Shown here one piece after another: positions 8,580 to 16,827 of a DNA stretch of 36,296 bases. The DNA is taken from NCBI GenBank assembly GCA_008933025.1, contig WBXI01000016.1, positions 1 through 36,296 of the forward strand, in the 5' to 3' direction. A program made the translations under genes and the position numbers. How positions within the stretch are numbered: position 1 is the stretch's first letter; the number at the start of each line of letters is the position of its first letter. This DNA is from Verrucomicrobiota bacterium. GTDB taxonomy: Bacteria > Verrucomicrobiota > Verrucomicrobiia > Limisphaerales > UBA9464. The notes below the pieces were generated by a model. It was not told the origin of the DNA, did no database searches, and was given only the letters and a program-made list of their open reading frames with translations.

Positions 8580-8642
8580 GTTCAACGCGGATTGAACAAA
8601 CTGGATCAACCGGTTCCCGGGTGTAGGTTCGCGACTGCGAAC
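8580..8642. promoter_or_regulatory. Cluster of dyads, candidate operators
   Basis: Three dyads lie just downstream of the candidate -10: GTTCAAcgcggaTTGAAC (8580-8597, six-base arms), AACCGGTT (8608-8615) and GTTCGCgactGCGAAC (8627-8642, six-base arms). The first and third share outer half-sites GTTC/GAAC. A dimeric winged-helix regulator, such as the one encoded immediately downstream, could bind here and control itself and the locus. The third could also form an RNA hairpin in the leader. The dyads are seen; the function is inferred. Confidence 0.35.
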
Positions 8643-8668
8643 TGACCGGCACGAAGTGTCCTCGCGCC

Positions 8669-9178
8669 ATGCCGCCCAACCCTTCCGTCCCCATGCCCCT
8701 TTGCCCGACCCGACTCGAGATGGTCGAAGTGACGGCCCGCCTGTGCCAGATGCTCGGCATGCCGCGGTCGGCCGGCCAGATCTACGGGCTGCTCTATCTC
8801 TCGCCCCACGTCCTCGGATTGGACGAGATCGCCGAATCGCTCGGCATCAGCAAGGCCAGCGCCAGCACCGGCACCCGGCAGTTGCTGGCGTGGCATGCCG
8901 TGCGGCAGGTTTGGAAGCAGGGCGATCGCAAGGATTACTTCGAGGCACAGACGGATCTGGCCGAGGTCCTGCGCTCCAATTACGCGGGATTCTTCCGCCC
9001 GAAACTCGAGAACTCCCAGCGGCGCGTCGGCAGTCTGCTCGCCAGCCTCGAGTCCGACCGCAAATCGGGCGCGGTCGAACGCGAGGAATACCAGCTTTGC
9101 AAGGAGCGCCTCGAATCGCTCGCCCGGCTCCAAAACCGGGTCCAGAAACTCCTCCCCTTGGCCGAGAATCTCCTCTGA
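8669..9178 (+). CDS. GbsR/MarR-like winged-helix transcriptional regulator
   Basis: A 169-residue DNA-binding protein. Residues about 36-95 form a winged helix: GQIYGLLYLSP, the recognition helix region LDEIAESLGISKASASTGTRQL, and the wing with VRQVWKQGDRKDYFEA. Residues about 100-169 are helical and charged (SDRKSGAVEREEYQLCKERLESL), fitting the dimerisation tail of GbsR-type MarR proteins. It is the first gene of the plus-strand polysaccharide locus, 28 bases before rmlA, so it may control that locus and itself through the dyads at 8580-8642. ATG 8669 has no Shine-Dalgarno; ATG 8693, preceded by TCCCC, is an alternative start that would remove eight residues. Effector unknown. Confidence 0.82.
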   Translation: MPPNPSVPMPLCPTRLEMVEVTARLCQMLGMPRSAGQIYGLLYLSPHVLGLDEIAESLGISKASASTGTRQLLAWHAVRQVWKQGDRKDYFEAQTDLAEVLRSNYAGFFRPKLENSQRRVGSLLASLESDRKSGAVEREEYQLCKERLESLARLQNRVQKLLPLAENLL

Positions 9179-9196
9179 TCGCCGGGTCCCCCAACT

Positions 9197-9206
9197 CCCC
9201 CCCCCC
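9197..9206 (+). repeat. C10 homopolymer directly before the rmlA start
   Basis: Ten consecutive C bases abut ATG 9207. The tract replaces any Shine-Dalgarno sequence and is long enough to slip during replication. Confidence 0.8.
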
Positions 9207-10079
9207 ATGAAAGGCATCATCCTCGCCGGCGGCGCCGGCTCCCGTCTCTACCCACTGACGCTGGTGGCTTCGAAACAGCTCCAGCCGGTGTACGACAAGC
9301 CCATGGTCTATTACCCGCTCACCACCCTCGTCGAGGGCGGCGTGCGCGAGTTCTGCCTGGTGTCCACGCCCCACGACCTGCCCCGGTTCCGCCAATTGCT
9401 CGGCGATGGATCGCAGTGGGGCCTCTCGATCGAGTACCGCGAACAGGCCAAGCCCGAGGGCATCGCCCAGGCGTTCCGGATCGCGGCCTCGTTCGTGGGC
9501 AACGACCCGGTGACGTTGATCCTCGGCGACAACATTTTCTACGGCGGCGACGCGTTCCACCGGGCCTTCTCGGATTTCCGGACCGGCGCGACGATCTTCG
9601 GCTGCCACGTGAACGATCCAGAACGGTACGGCGTGGTGGAATTCGACGCGTCCGGCAAGGCGCTTTCCATCGAGGAAAAGCCCGCCCGGCCGCGCAGCAA
9701 CCACGCGGTGCCGGGCCTCTACCTGTACGACAACGAGGTGGTGGAGATCGCCCGCAACCTCAAGCCCAGCGCGCGCGGCGAACTGGAGATCACCGACGTG
9801 AACGTCGAGTACCTGCGGCGCGGGACGCTCCGGGTGGAGCGGTTGACCCGCGGTTTCGCGTGGCTGGACGCGGGCACCAGTTCCAGCCTGCACGAGGCCA
9901 GCGCCTACGTTCAGACCATCGAGAAACGACAGGGCATCAAGGTGGGGTGTCCCGAGGAGGCGGCCTTCCGCCGCGGCTTCATCGGCATCCGCGAGCTCGA
10001 GGCCCTCGTCGCCCGCCTTCCGAACTGCGAGTACCGCGCCTATCTGGAATCGGTCGCCGAGGAGGCCCGCCGCGGCTGA
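9207..10079 (+). CDS. rfbA: Glucose-1-phosphate thymidylyltransferase
   Basis: A 290-residue enzyme (RmlA) joining glucose-1-phosphate and dTTP to dTDP-glucose, the first step to dTDP-L-rhamnose. The nucleotide-binding signature is intact at the N-terminus (MKGIILAGGAGSRLYPLT), followed by SKQLQPVYDKPMVYYPL, the LILGDNIFYGG metal/sugar site, GVVEFD, IEEKPARPRSNHAVPGLYLYDN and AWLDAGTSSSLHEAS, all in RmlA order. Length equals the family norm. ATG 9207 is fixed by the conserved first residues; the longer frame upstream overlaps the regulator and is spurious. It is followed at 41 bases by the epimerase/reductase gene and then rmlB, forming the rhamnose block. Confidence 0.96.
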   Translation: MKGIILAGGAGSRLYPLTLVASKQLQPVYDKPMVYYPLTTLVEGGVREFCLVSTPHDLPRFRQLLGDGSQWGLSIEYREQAKPEGIAQAFRIAASFVGNDPVTLILGDNIFYGGDAFHRAFSDFRTGATIFGCHVNDPERYGVVEFDASGKALSIEEKPARPRSNHAVPGLYLYDNEVVEIARNLKPSARGELEITDVNVEYLRRGTLRVERLTRGFAWLDAGTSSSLHEASAYVQTIEKRQGIKVGCPEEAAFRRGFIGIRELEALVARLPNCEYRAYLESVAEEARRG

Positions 10080-10119
10080 GCCGGCACCCCCCTTCCAAAC
10101 CACCTCCAATCCAACCGAC

Positions 10120-11085
10120 ATGATCCTTTTGATCGGGGCAGGCGGCTACGTGGGCACGCAGTTCGCGCGCGAACTCCGGGCCCGGGGCCGCGAATTCACC
10201 GCGCCGCGCCACGCGGAGCTGGACGCGTCGCGTTTCGACGCCCTGCTGGCGTGGTTGCGCGGGCGCCGGCCCGAATTCGTGGTCAATTGCGCCGGGTACA
10301 CCGGCAAACCCAACGTCGACGCGTGCGAGTCCGACCGCGCGGGCACCCTCGCCGGCAACGTGCTCCTGCCGCAGACCATCGCCCACGCCTGCGCGGCCGC
10401 CGGCATCCCCTGGGGCCACGTCTCCTCGGGCTGCATCTATTCCGGGGCCAAGGTCCGCGGCGACGACGGGCGGTTGCGCGTCGAGAAGGACCTGATGGCG
10501 CCGGGCGTGCGCGGCCTGCTGGACGGCGCCCGGGACCGGTTGGTCGGGTTCGCCGAGGAGGACGCCCCGAATTTCAGTTTCCGCGACGGCCCCTGCAGTT
10601 TCTACAGCGGCACCAAGGCGCTCGGGGAGGAAGCCATCGCCGGCATCGGCGAATCCTTCGTGTGGCGGCTCCGGATCCCGTTCGACCACGTCGACGGCGC
10701 CCGCAATTACCTGAGCAAGATCCAGCGCTATTCGCGCGTGTACGACAACGCCAACTCGATCTCGCACCTCGGCGACTTCGTGTCCGCGTGCCTCGATTGC
10801 TGGGACCAGCGGGTTCCGTTCGAGACCTACAACATCACCAACCCCGGCTTCGTCACCACCCGCGACGTCGTTGCCCTCATCGAGGCGCGGCTCCGCCCGG
10901 GCCGCCGGTTCGAATACTGGCAGGACGACGCCGAATTCTACGGGGTCGCCGCCAAAACCCCGCGTTCCAACTGCATCCTCGATTCCGGAAAATTGCTCCG
11001 GGCCGGCGTCCGGATCCGTCCGGTCACCGAAGCCCTGGAAGACGCGCTCGCGCGTTGGCAGCCCGAAAAACCCCCGACTCCATGA
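10120..11085 (+). CDS. Plant NRS/ER-like 3,5-epimerase/4-reductase for dTDP-4-keto-rhamnose synthesis
   Basis: A 321-residue SDR resembling the C-terminal half of plant RHM and the free-standing NRS/ER (UER1) more than bacterial RmlD. Visible shared segments: GAGGYVG (6-12), [16 protein letters not shown] (56-71), SSGCIY (102-107), [12 protein letters not shown] with Tyr162 and Lys166, [13 protein letters not shown] (195-207), NITNPGFV (238-245) and [12 protein letters not shown]. Cys105 and Lys200 align with Cys115 and Lys183 of Arabidopsis NRS/ER, the pair tied to its epimerase activity. A segment of about 28 extra residues lies between Cys105 and Tyr162. With RmlA and RmlB as neighbours and no RmlC in the window, it probably carries out both last steps to dTDP-L-rhamnose. 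Its stop overlaps the rmlB start as ATGA. Bifunctionality is inference. Confidence 0.8.
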   Translation: MILLIGAGGYVGTQFARELRARGREFTAPRHAELDASRFDALLAWLRGRRPEFVVNCAGYTGKPNVDACESDRAGTLAGNVLLPQTIAHACAAAGIPWGHVSSGCIYSGAKVRGDDGRLRVEKDLMAPGVRGLLDGARDRLVGFAEEDAPNFSFRDGPCSFYSGTKALGEEAIAGIGESFVWRLRIPFDHVDGARNYLSKIQRYSRVYDNANSISHLGDFVSACLDCWDQRVPFETYNITNPGFVTTRDVVALIEARLRPGRRFEYWQDDAEFYGVAAKTPRSNCILDSGKLLRAGVRIRPVTEALEDALARWQPEKPPTP

Positions 11086-12098
11086 ACCTCCTCGTCACCG
11101 GCGGTGCCGGATTCATCGGCTCCAACCTCGTCCGCCATGTCCTCGGCTTTCCCGGGCTCGGCCGGTTGGTGAACCTCGACTGCCTCACCTACGCCGGGCA
11201 TCCCGCCAACTTCCGGGATTTCTCCGGCGACCCGCGGCACGTCTTCGAACGCGTCGATCTCCGCGACAAGGACGGGGTGACCCGGGTGGTGCGCGACCAT
11301 GCCATCACCCACGTGCTCCACCTCGCCGCCGAGTCCCACGTGGACCGGTCCATCTCCGGCCCCGCGGATTTCATCACCACCAACGTGGTGGGCACCTTCA
11401 ACCTGCTGGAGGCTTGCCGCGAGGCGTGGCTCGGCCCCACCCGGGTCGCCGGACACCGCTTCCACCACGTGTCGACCGACGAGGTCTACGGCTCGCTGGG
11501 CGCGACCGGTCTGTTCACGGAGACCACGCCCTACGCGCCGAACTCGCCCTACTCCGCGAGCAAGGCGTCGAGCGACCTCCTGGTGCGCGCGTACCACCAC
11601 ACCTACGGCATGGAGACGGTGGTGACCAACTGCTCCAACAACTACGGCCCCTACCAGTTCCCGGAGAAGTTGATCCCGGTGGTGATCCAGAGCGTGTGGG
11701 AACGCCGGCCGATCCCCGTCTACGGCGACGGCATGAACGTGCGCGACTGGTTGTACGTGTCGGACCATTGCGACGCGCTGTGGCAGGTGCTGACGCGCGG
11801 CCGGACGGGCGAGACGTACAACGTCGGCGGCCACAACGAATGGGCCAACATCCGGATCGTGGAATTGATCTGCGATCTGGTGGACGAATTCGCGCCCCGG
11901 CTCGGGGGAAACTCGCGGAAGCTGATCACGTTCGTGAAGGACCGCGCCGGACACGACCGCCGCTACGCGATCGACGCCGGCAAGATCGAACGGGAACTCG
12001 GTTGGCGTCCCGCGCACCGGTTCGAGGACGGCATCCGCAAGACCGTCCGCTGGTATCTGGACAACCCCGCGTGGATCGCCGAGGTGTCGGGGAAGTAG
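11082..12098 (+). CDS. rfbB: dTDP-glucose 4,6-dehydratase
   Basis: A 338-residue extended SDR (RmlB) converting dTDP-glucose to dTDP-4-keto-6-deoxyglucose with tightly bound NAD. Seen: the NAD loop [10 protein letters not shown] (6-15), [13 protein letters not shown] characteristic of Rml[12 protein letters not shown] (81-91), the catalytic STDEVYG with Thr132, Asp133 and Glu134, Tyr157 and Lys161 in [22 protein letters not shown], and [11 protein letters not shown]. The full catalytic set is present. ATG 11082 overlaps the upstream stop by four bases, showing translational coupling with the epimerase/reductase. The following 437-base gap holds a decayed mobile gene rather than a further rml gene; rmlC is absent. 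Confidence 0.96.
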   Translation: MNLLVTGGAGFIGSNLVRHVLGFPGLGRLVNLDCLTYAGHPANFRDFSGDPRHVFERVDLRDKDGVTRVVRDHAITHVLHLAAESHVDRSISGPADFITTNVVGTFNLLEACREAWLGPTRVAGHRFHHVSTDEVYGSLGATGLFTETTPYAPNSPYSASKASSDLLVRAYHHTYGMETVVTNCSNNYGPYQFPEKLIPVVIQSVWERRPIPVYGDGMNVRDWLYVSDHCDALWQVLTRGRTGETYNVGGHNEWANIRIVELICDLVDEFAPRLGGNSRKLITFVKDRAGHDRRYAIDAGKIERELGWRPAHRFEDGIRKTVRWYLDNPAWIAEVSGK

Positions 12099-12105
12099 CA
12101 GGGAA

Positions 12106-12118
12106 CAGGGAGCGGGGA
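12106..12118 (+). repeat. Left 13-base inverted repeat flanking the four-helix-bundle element
   Basis: CAGGGAGCGGGGA at 12106-12118 is the exact reverse complement of 12513-12525 on the other side of the four-helix-bundle pseudogene. The match continues two bases inward with one mismatch. The pair bounds almost the whole gap between rmlB and ugd. Confidence 0.75.
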
Positions 12119-12142
12119 GCTTGGGGAACGGCCCGGGATGAC

Positions 12143-12507
12143 TTGACCGAAAAGCTCTTTCGCTTCGAAGACCCCGGGATATGGACGCGGGCCGCGGCGA
12201 CCAGCCTCCGGCTCTTTGTCTTGGCGGATGATTCGGAAATGCGGCGTCAATACCGTTTCGCCGAACAACCCCGCGCCGCCACTCGCAGCGTGACCCACAA
12301 CATCGCCGAAGGATCCGGCAGCACTTCCGACGCCGAGTTTGCCCAGTTCCTCGATATCGTCCGTCGGTCCGTGTACGAGGTCCCAACATGCTGGTCCTGC
12401 TTTCCAAGAACAACGCGTTCGATCCCACGGATACCCAACCGATCCTTTTGGAACTCGAAGGACAGAGCCGCATGATCCCAGCCTTCGTACGTCGTCTTCG
12501 CAGCTAG
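12143..12507 (+). pseudogene. Four-helix-bundle protein (23S rRNA intervening-sequence protein family), frameshifted
   Basis: The first frame reads LTEKLFRFEDPGIWTRAA, then AATRSVTHNIAEGSGSTSDA and EFAQFLDIVRRSVYEV, the usual course of the IVP/four-helix-bundle family. At about 12383 the frame is lost, and the tail resumes in the next frame as NMLVLLSKNNAF, then ILLELEGQSRMIPAFVRRLRS and TAG 12505-12507. One missing base (GTC-CC-AAC, where GTC-GCC-AAC would be expected) explains the break. Restored, it would be about 121 residues from TTG 12143, the family's normal size. The family was first found in intervening sequences of bacterial 23S rRNA; its function is unclear. It is flanked by 13-base inverted repeats and splits rmlB from ugd, so it looks like an inserted element that has recently decayed. 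Confidence 0.82.
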
Positions 12508-12512
12508 TCCGG

Positions 12513-12525
12513 TCCCCGCTCCCTG
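12513..12525 (-). repeat. Right 13-base inverted repeat flanking the four-helix-bundle element
   Basis: TCCCCGCTCCCTG at 12513-12525 is the exact inverse of 12106-12118. It begins five bases after the pseudogene stop and ends ten bases before the ugd start codon. Confidence 0.75.
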
Positions 12526-12535
12526 CTTTTTCCCC

Positions 12536-13837
12536 ATGTCCTCCATCGCCATCATTGGTACCGGCTACGTCGGCCTCGTCACCGGCGCCTGTTTCGCCGA
12601 GGTCGGCCACACCGTCGTGTGCGTCGACAACGACGAGCGGAAAGTGGAACTCCTCGGCTCCGGCGGCATCCCCATCTACGAGCCCGGCCTCGAGGATCTC
12701 GTCCGCCGCAACGTCGCCGCCGGCCGACTCCGCTTCACCGTCTCGATCGCCGAGGCCGTCGCGGATTCCGAGGTGGCCTTCATCTGCGTCCCCACCCCGC
12801 CGCTCGCCGACGGTTCGGTCGACCTCTCCTTCATCGAGGGCGTCGCCCGCGAGATCGCCGCCGGCCTGACCGGATACCGCGTCATCGTCGACAAGAGCAC
12901 CGTCCCCGTCCGGACCGGCGAGAAGGTCGCCGAGACCATCCGTCGCTACTGCAAGACCAAGGTGGACTTCGACGTGGTTTCCAACCCGGAATTCCTGCGC
13001 GAGGGATTCGCCGTCGACGACCTGATGAAGCCGGACCGGATCGTGATCGGCGTGTCCGGGCCGCGACCCGTGGCATTGATGCGGGAGATCTACGAGCCGT
13101 TCCGGGCGCCGATCATCGTCACCGACACCAATTCGGCGGAGCTGATCAAGCACGCGGCGAACTCGTTCCTCGCGCTGAAGATCTCCTACATCAACGCCAT
13201 CGCCGCGATCTGCGAGGCGGCGGGCGCGAACGTGCAGGAAGTGGCCAACGGCATGGGGATGGATGCCCGGATCGGCAACCGGTTCCTCAATGCCGGCATC
13301 GGCTTCGGCGGCTCGTGTTTCCCCAAGGACCTGAGCGCGTTCATCAAGATCTCCGAGCAACTCGGCTACGACTTCCGCCTGCTGAAAGAAGTGCAGCGGA
13401 TCAACGCCGACCAGATGGACCGGTTCGTGAAGAAGATCCAGGACACGTTGTGGGTGCTGAAGGACAAGCGCCTCGGCGTGCTCGGACTCGCCTTCAAGCA
13501 AAACACCGACGACGTCCGGATGTCGCCCGCCATCGAGTTGTGCCAACGGCTGCTGCGCGAGGGCGCGCGGCTGCGGGTCCACGATCCCAAGGCCATGGAG
13601 AAAGCGCGGGCGGTCCTGCCGCCGGGTCCCAACGTCGAGTACGTGGACGACGCCGACGCGGTGGCCGAGGACTGCGACGCCCTGGTGGTGGCGACCGAAT
13701 GGCCGCAGTTCGCGAAACTGGACCTGGCGCGGGCCCGGAAAGCCATGGTGACGCCCATCCTGTTCGACGGCCGCAATCTGTTTGACCGCGCCGAGCTCGA
13801 ACAACTGGGGTTCATCTACAAGGGCGTCGGCCGGTAG
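12536..13837 (+). CDS. ugd: UDP-glucose 6-dehydrogenase
   Basis: A 433-residue NAD-dependent enzyme oxidising UDP-glucose to UDP-glucuronate in two steps. N-terminal Rossmann fold IAIIGTGYVGLVTG (4-17), then FICVPTPPLADGSVDLSFI, the STVPVRTGEKV loop, SNPEFLREG (149-157), the central AELIKHAANSFLALKISYINAIA with Lys205, and the catalytic thiol in GFGGSCFPKDL (Cys261). The C-terminal UDP-binding domain has LGLAFKQNTDDVRMSPAIEL. The SNPEFLREG and FGGSCFPKD forms point to the UDP-glucose branch rather than the UDP-HexNAc branch seen at 16828. It feeds the UDP-glucuronate 4-epimerase two genes downstream. ATG 12536 follows a TTTTTCCCC leader without Shine-Dalgarno. Confidence 0.95.
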   Translation: MSSIAIIGTGYVGLVTGACFAEVGHTVVCVDNDERKVELLGSGGIPIYEPGLEDLVRRNVAAGRLRFTVSIAEAVADSEVAFICVPTPPLADGSVDLSFIEGVAREIAAGLTGYRVIVDKSTVPVRTGEKVAETIRRYCKTKVDFDVVSNPEFLREGFAVDDLMKPDRIVIGVSGPRPVALMREIYEPFRAPIIVTDTNSAELIKHAANSFLALKISYINAIAAICEAAGANVQEVANGMGMDARIGNRFLNAGIGFGGSCFPKDLSAFIKISEQLGYDFRLLKEVQRINADQMDRFVKKIQDTLWVLKDKRLGVLGLAFKQNTDDVRMSPAIELCQRLLREGARLRVHDPKAMEKARAVLPPGPNVEYVDDADAVAEDCDALVVATEWPQFAKLDLARARKAMVTPILFDGRNLFDRAELEQLGFIYKGVGR

Positions 13838-13881
13838 CGCCGGTTCCAATTCCCAAGGGTCGTTCCCCGCCCGCCGCTCCC

Positions 13882-14847
13882 ATGCCCATAGCGCTCATCA
13901 CCGGAATCACGGGTCAGGATGGATCGTACCTCGCGGAGCTGTTGCTCGCGCGGGGGTATGACGTGCACGGGTGGGTGCGCGATCCCGCGCGCGCGGCATC
14001 CGCACCCAACCTCGCCGCGGTGGCCCACCGGTTGGTGTTCCATGCGGCGCCATGGAACGACTCGGGGGCGGTTGCCGCGCTGGTCCATGGGATCGCACCG
14101 GACGAGGTCTATCATCTCGCCGCCCAGACCCACGTCGCGGGCAGCTACGCCGATCCGGTGGGAACCGCGGAGTTCAACGGCATCGGCACCCTGCGGATCC
14201 TCGAGGCCTGTCGCACCGCACCCCGTCCGCCGCGGTTCTTCCATGCGTCTTCCTGCCAGATATTCGGCCAGCCCGACGCCGAACCGCAGGACGAATCCAC
14301 GCCGTTCCGGCCCCTGAACCCCTACGGGGCGTCGAAGGCCCACGCGACCGATCTCGTGCGCATCTATCGCGAGTCGCACCGCCTCTTTGCCGTGAACGGC
14401 ATCTGCTACAACCACGAGTCGCCGCGGCGCGGGCCGGAATTCGTGACCGGCAAGATCTGCCGCGCGGCGGCGGCGATCGCGGCCGGGGCCACCGCGCCGT
14501 TGAAACTCGGGGACATCTCGGCGCGGCGCGATTGGGGCGATGCCCGGGAATTCGTGGACGGTTTCCGGCGGTCCCTGCAGGCCGAGACGGCGGACGACTA
14601 CGTGCTGGCGACCGGCGTCCTGCATTCGGTGGAAGACGTGCTGGAGGCGGCCTTCGGCGCCGTGGGGTTGGAATGGCGGCGCCACGTCGAGTTCGATCCC
14701 GCCCTGTTGCGGCCGGCCGAGGCGCGCCGGTTGGTCGGAAACCCGGCCCGGGCCGCCGCGCGGCTGGGCTGGACGCCGCGGAATCCGTTGCGCAGCCTGA
14801 TCCGCGAAATGGTCGAAGCGCAAACCGCCGCACTGCCCCCCGCCTGA
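13882..14847 (+). CDS. GDP-mannose 4,6-dehydratase-like SDR with altered catalytic motif
   Basis: A 321-residue extended SDR that by overall pattern is closest to [19 protein letters not shown] (7-22), [11 protein letters not shown] (79-89), [20 protein letters not shown] (Tyr148, Lys152), [19 protein letters not shown] (174-192) and [20 protein letters not shown] would make GDP-4-keto-6-deoxymannose, the precursor of GDP-fucose and GDP-rhamnose. However, the catalytic loop reads ASSCQIFG (122-129) where GMD has ASTSELYG, so the catalytic Glu is Gln126. No GDP-fucose synthase or RMD gene is adjacent. It may therefore act as an epimerase, reductase or altered dehydratase on a related nucleotide sugar. 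Family placement is good; the reaction is open. Confidence 0.75.
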   Translation: MPIALITGITGQDGSYLAELLLARGYDVHGWVRDPARAASAPNLAAVAHRLVFHAAPWNDSGAVAALVHGIAPDEVYHLAAQTHVAGSYADPVGTAEFNGIGTLRILEACRTAPRPPRFFHASSCQIFGQPDAEPQDESTPFRPLNPYGASKAHATDLVRIYRESHRLFAVNGICYNHESPRRGPEFVTGKICRAAAAIAAGATAPLKLGDISARRDWGDAREFVDGFRRSLQAETADDYVLATGVLHSVEDVLEAAFGAVGLEWRRHVEFDPALLRPAEARRLVGNPARAAARLGWTPRNPLRSLIREMVEAQTAALPPA

Positions 14848-14864
14848 CGGCGGGCCCGAGTTCC

Positions 14865-15878
14865 ATGCGCATCCTTCTCACCGGCGTCGCGGGCTTCATT
14901 GGCTACCATGTCGCCTCCCGCCTGCTCGGGCGCGGCGACGAGGTCGTGGGCGTCGACGTCCTGAACGACTATTACGACGTCGGCCTGAAGGAATCCCGGC
15001 TGGCCCGGTTGCGGGACCTTCCGGGGTTCTCGTTCCACCGGCTCGATCTGGCGGATCGGGCCGGGACCGCGGAGCTGTTCCGGACGGCGGGGGCGGAGCG
15101 TGTCATCCATCTGGCGGCGCAGGCCGGCGTCCGCCATTCGCTGACGAACCCGATGGCCTACGTGGACAGCAATCTGGTGGCCTTCGCCAACGTGCTCGAG
15201 GGATGCCGCCACAACCGCGCCGCGCATCTGGTCTATGCGTCGTCCAGTTCGGTGTACGGGGCCAACACCACGATGCCCTTCTCGGTCCACGACAACGTGG
15301 ACCACCCGCTCAGTCTCTACGCCGCGACCAAGAAGGCCAACGAACTGATGGCCCACACCTACAGCCATCTGTACCGGATCCCGACCACCGGGCTCCGGTT
15401 CTTCACGGTGTACGGGCCCTGGGGCCGGCCGGACATGGCGCCGTTCCTTTTCGCCAAGGCCATCCTCGCCGGACAGACCATCGACGTCTTCAACCAGGGC
15501 CGGATGAAGCGCGATTTCACCTACATCGACGACATCGCCGAGGGCGTGGTGCGGGTCGTCGACCGCGTGGCCGCGCCGAATCCGGACTGGTCCGGCGGCG
15601 ATCCCGATCCCGGAACCAGCAATGCGCCCTACCGCATCTACAACATCGGCAACAACCAGCCGGTCGAACTCCTGCACTTCATCGGCTGCCTCGAGGACGC
15701 CCTGGGCATCAAGGCCGTGAAACGGATGTTGCCCATGCAGCCGGGCGATGTGCCGGCCACCTGCGCCGACGTCGACGACCTGACGCGCGCGATCGGCTTC
15801 CGGCCGGAAACGTCCGTCGAGGAAGGCGTGCGCCGCTTCGTCGCCTGGTATCGCGACTACCACGGCTTGGCCGCGTGA
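14865..15878 (+). CDS. UDP-glucuronate 4-epimerase
   Basis: A 337-residue SDR of the GAE/CapI/LspL type, interconverting UDP-glucuronate and UDP-galacturonate. Diagnostic segments: [16 protein letters not shown] (6-21), [20 protein letters not shown] (30-49), [40 protein letters not shown], the Tyr152/Lys156 pair in [20 protein letters not shown], and [17 protein letters not shown]. The long LNDYY region separates this branch from GalE. It lies 17 bases after the GMD-like gene and uses the product of ugd at 12536, so UDP-galacturonate is a likely building block of the polymer. Confidence 0.9.
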   Translation: MRILLTGVAGFIGYHVASRLLGRGDEVVGVDVLNDYYDVGLKESRLARLRDLPGFSFHRLDLADRAGTAELFRTAGAERVIHLAAQAGVRHSLTNPMAYVDSNLVAFANVLEGCRHNRAAHLVYASSSSVYGANTTMPFSVHDNVDHPLSLYAATKKANELMAHTYSHLYRIPTTGLRFFTVYGPWGRPDMAPFLFAKAILAGQTIDVFNQGRMKRDFTYIDDIAEGVVRVVDRVAAPNPDWSGGDPDPGTSNAPYRIYNIGNNQPVELLHFIGCLEDALGIKAVKRMLPMQPGDVPATCADVDDLTRAIGFRPETSVEEGVRRFVAWYRDYHGLAA

Positions 15879-15918
15879 TTCCTGGACTCCCCATGCCCCC
15901 TACTTTCCCATACTCCCG

Positions 15919-16776
15919 ATGCGCATCCTGATTCTCGGCGGGGCCGGCATGCTCGGCCACCAGCTCTGGAGGAGCCTCCACCGGGACCACGAGGTCTGGG
16001 TGACGCTGCGCAAGCCCCTCGCCCATTACGCGTCCCACGGCCTGTTCGAGGCCGATCGCACGCTCTCCGGCGTCGATGTCTGCAATGCCGATTCGCTCGA
16101 GGGCGCCTTCCGTGCCGCGCGCCCCGAGGCCGTCGTGAATTGCATCGGCATCATCAAGCAACTCAAGGAAGCCCACGATCCCTTCGTCAGCCTGGCCGTG
16201 AATTCCATGCTGCCCCACCGGGTCGCCCGGCTCTGCGCCGTCGCCGGCGCCCGCATGGTCCACGTCAGTACCGACTGCGTTTTCTCCGGTCGGCGCGGCG
16301 GCTACACCGAATCCGACGCCAGCGATGCCAACGACCTCTACGGCCGGACCAAGTTCCTCGGCGAGGTCGCCGAGCCCCATTGCGTGACCCTCCGCACCTC
16401 GATCATCGGTCGCGAGCTCGAGACGAAGTCCGGTTTGATCGAGTGGTTTCTTTCCCAGCGCGGCAAGACCATCCACGGATACCGGAAAGCCATCTACTCG
16501 GGCTTCACCACCCACGAACTGTCGCGGTTGGTGCGCGATGTCCTCGTCGGGCGCCACGCGGTGTCGGGTCTCTGGCAAGTCTCCAGCGATCCGATCGACA
16601 AGCACGCGTTGCTGGACAAGGCGCGCGGCGCGTTCCGCTGGGAAGGCGAGATCGTGCCGGACGATTCGGTGGTCTGCGACCGAAGCCTGGATTCCACGCG
16701 GTTCCGGAACCACACCGGCTACCGGCCCCCCACCTGGGACGCGATGCTGGAGGAGCTGGCGTCGTCCCCGAACTGA
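15919..16776 (+). CDS. RmlD-like NDP-sugar 4-reductase (SDR)
   Basis: A 285-residue SDR. Motifs: LGGAGMLGHQL (7-17), VVNCIGIIKQLKEAHDPF (72-89), HVSTDCVFSGRRGGYTE (115-131, Thr118), and DLYGRTKFLGEV with Tyr141 and Lys145. LRTSIIGRE and AIYSGFTT are also typical of a branch of RmlD-like reductases near amino-sugar genes. A WbvR-type role is plausible: 4-reduction of the UDP-4-keto sugar made by the FnlA/CapE-like enzyme at 26541, after which the 2-epimerase at 28892 would act. A role on dTDP-4-keto-rhamnose is less likely given the NRS/ER-like gene at 10120. It lacks the C-terminal cupin of CapF/WbjC. The substrate is inferred from context only. Confidence 0.75.
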   Translation: MRILILGGAGMLGHQLWRSLHRDHEVWVTLRKPLAHYASHGLFEADRTLSGVDVCNADSLEGAFRAARPEAVVNCIGIIKQLKEAHDPFVSLAVNSMLPHRVARLCAVAGARMVHVSTDCVFSGRRGGYTESDASDANDLYGRTKFLGEVAEPHCVTLRTSIIGRELETKSGLIEWFLSQRGKTIHGYRKAIYSGFTTHELSRLVRDVLVGRHAVSGLWQVSSDPIDKHALLDKARGAFRWEGEIVPDDSVVCDRSLDSTRFRNHTGYRPPTWDAMLEELASSPN

Positions 16777-16827
16777 TCCCCGCCCGCCAACCCCGCCGCC
16801 TGCCGCCAGCACCTTGCCACTGAACCC

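Larger units (their letters stand above)
8283..8668. other. 386-base divergent intergenic region
   Basis: This region separates speA (leftward) from the regulator at 8669 (rightward). It holds a 147-base hairpin repeat (8375-8521) and, nearer the regulator, a promoter-like element and several dyads, all listed separately. No coding frame in it looks real. Confidence 0.6.

Noticed and set aside
8293-8760. Open frames reading through the 8.4-kb hairpin repeat
   Set aside because: They simply translate the inverted repeat and its flanks; no transposase or other motif is present.
8669-9178. The regulator considered as a toxin-antitoxin or phage-type repressor
   Set aside because: The winged helix with C-terminal helical tail and the position ahead of sugar genes fit GbsR/MarR-like proteins; no toxin partner is adjacent.
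11963-13849. A 628-codon minus-strand frame opposite ugd
   Set aside because: It is a shadow of ugd, with no start signal or recognisable domains.
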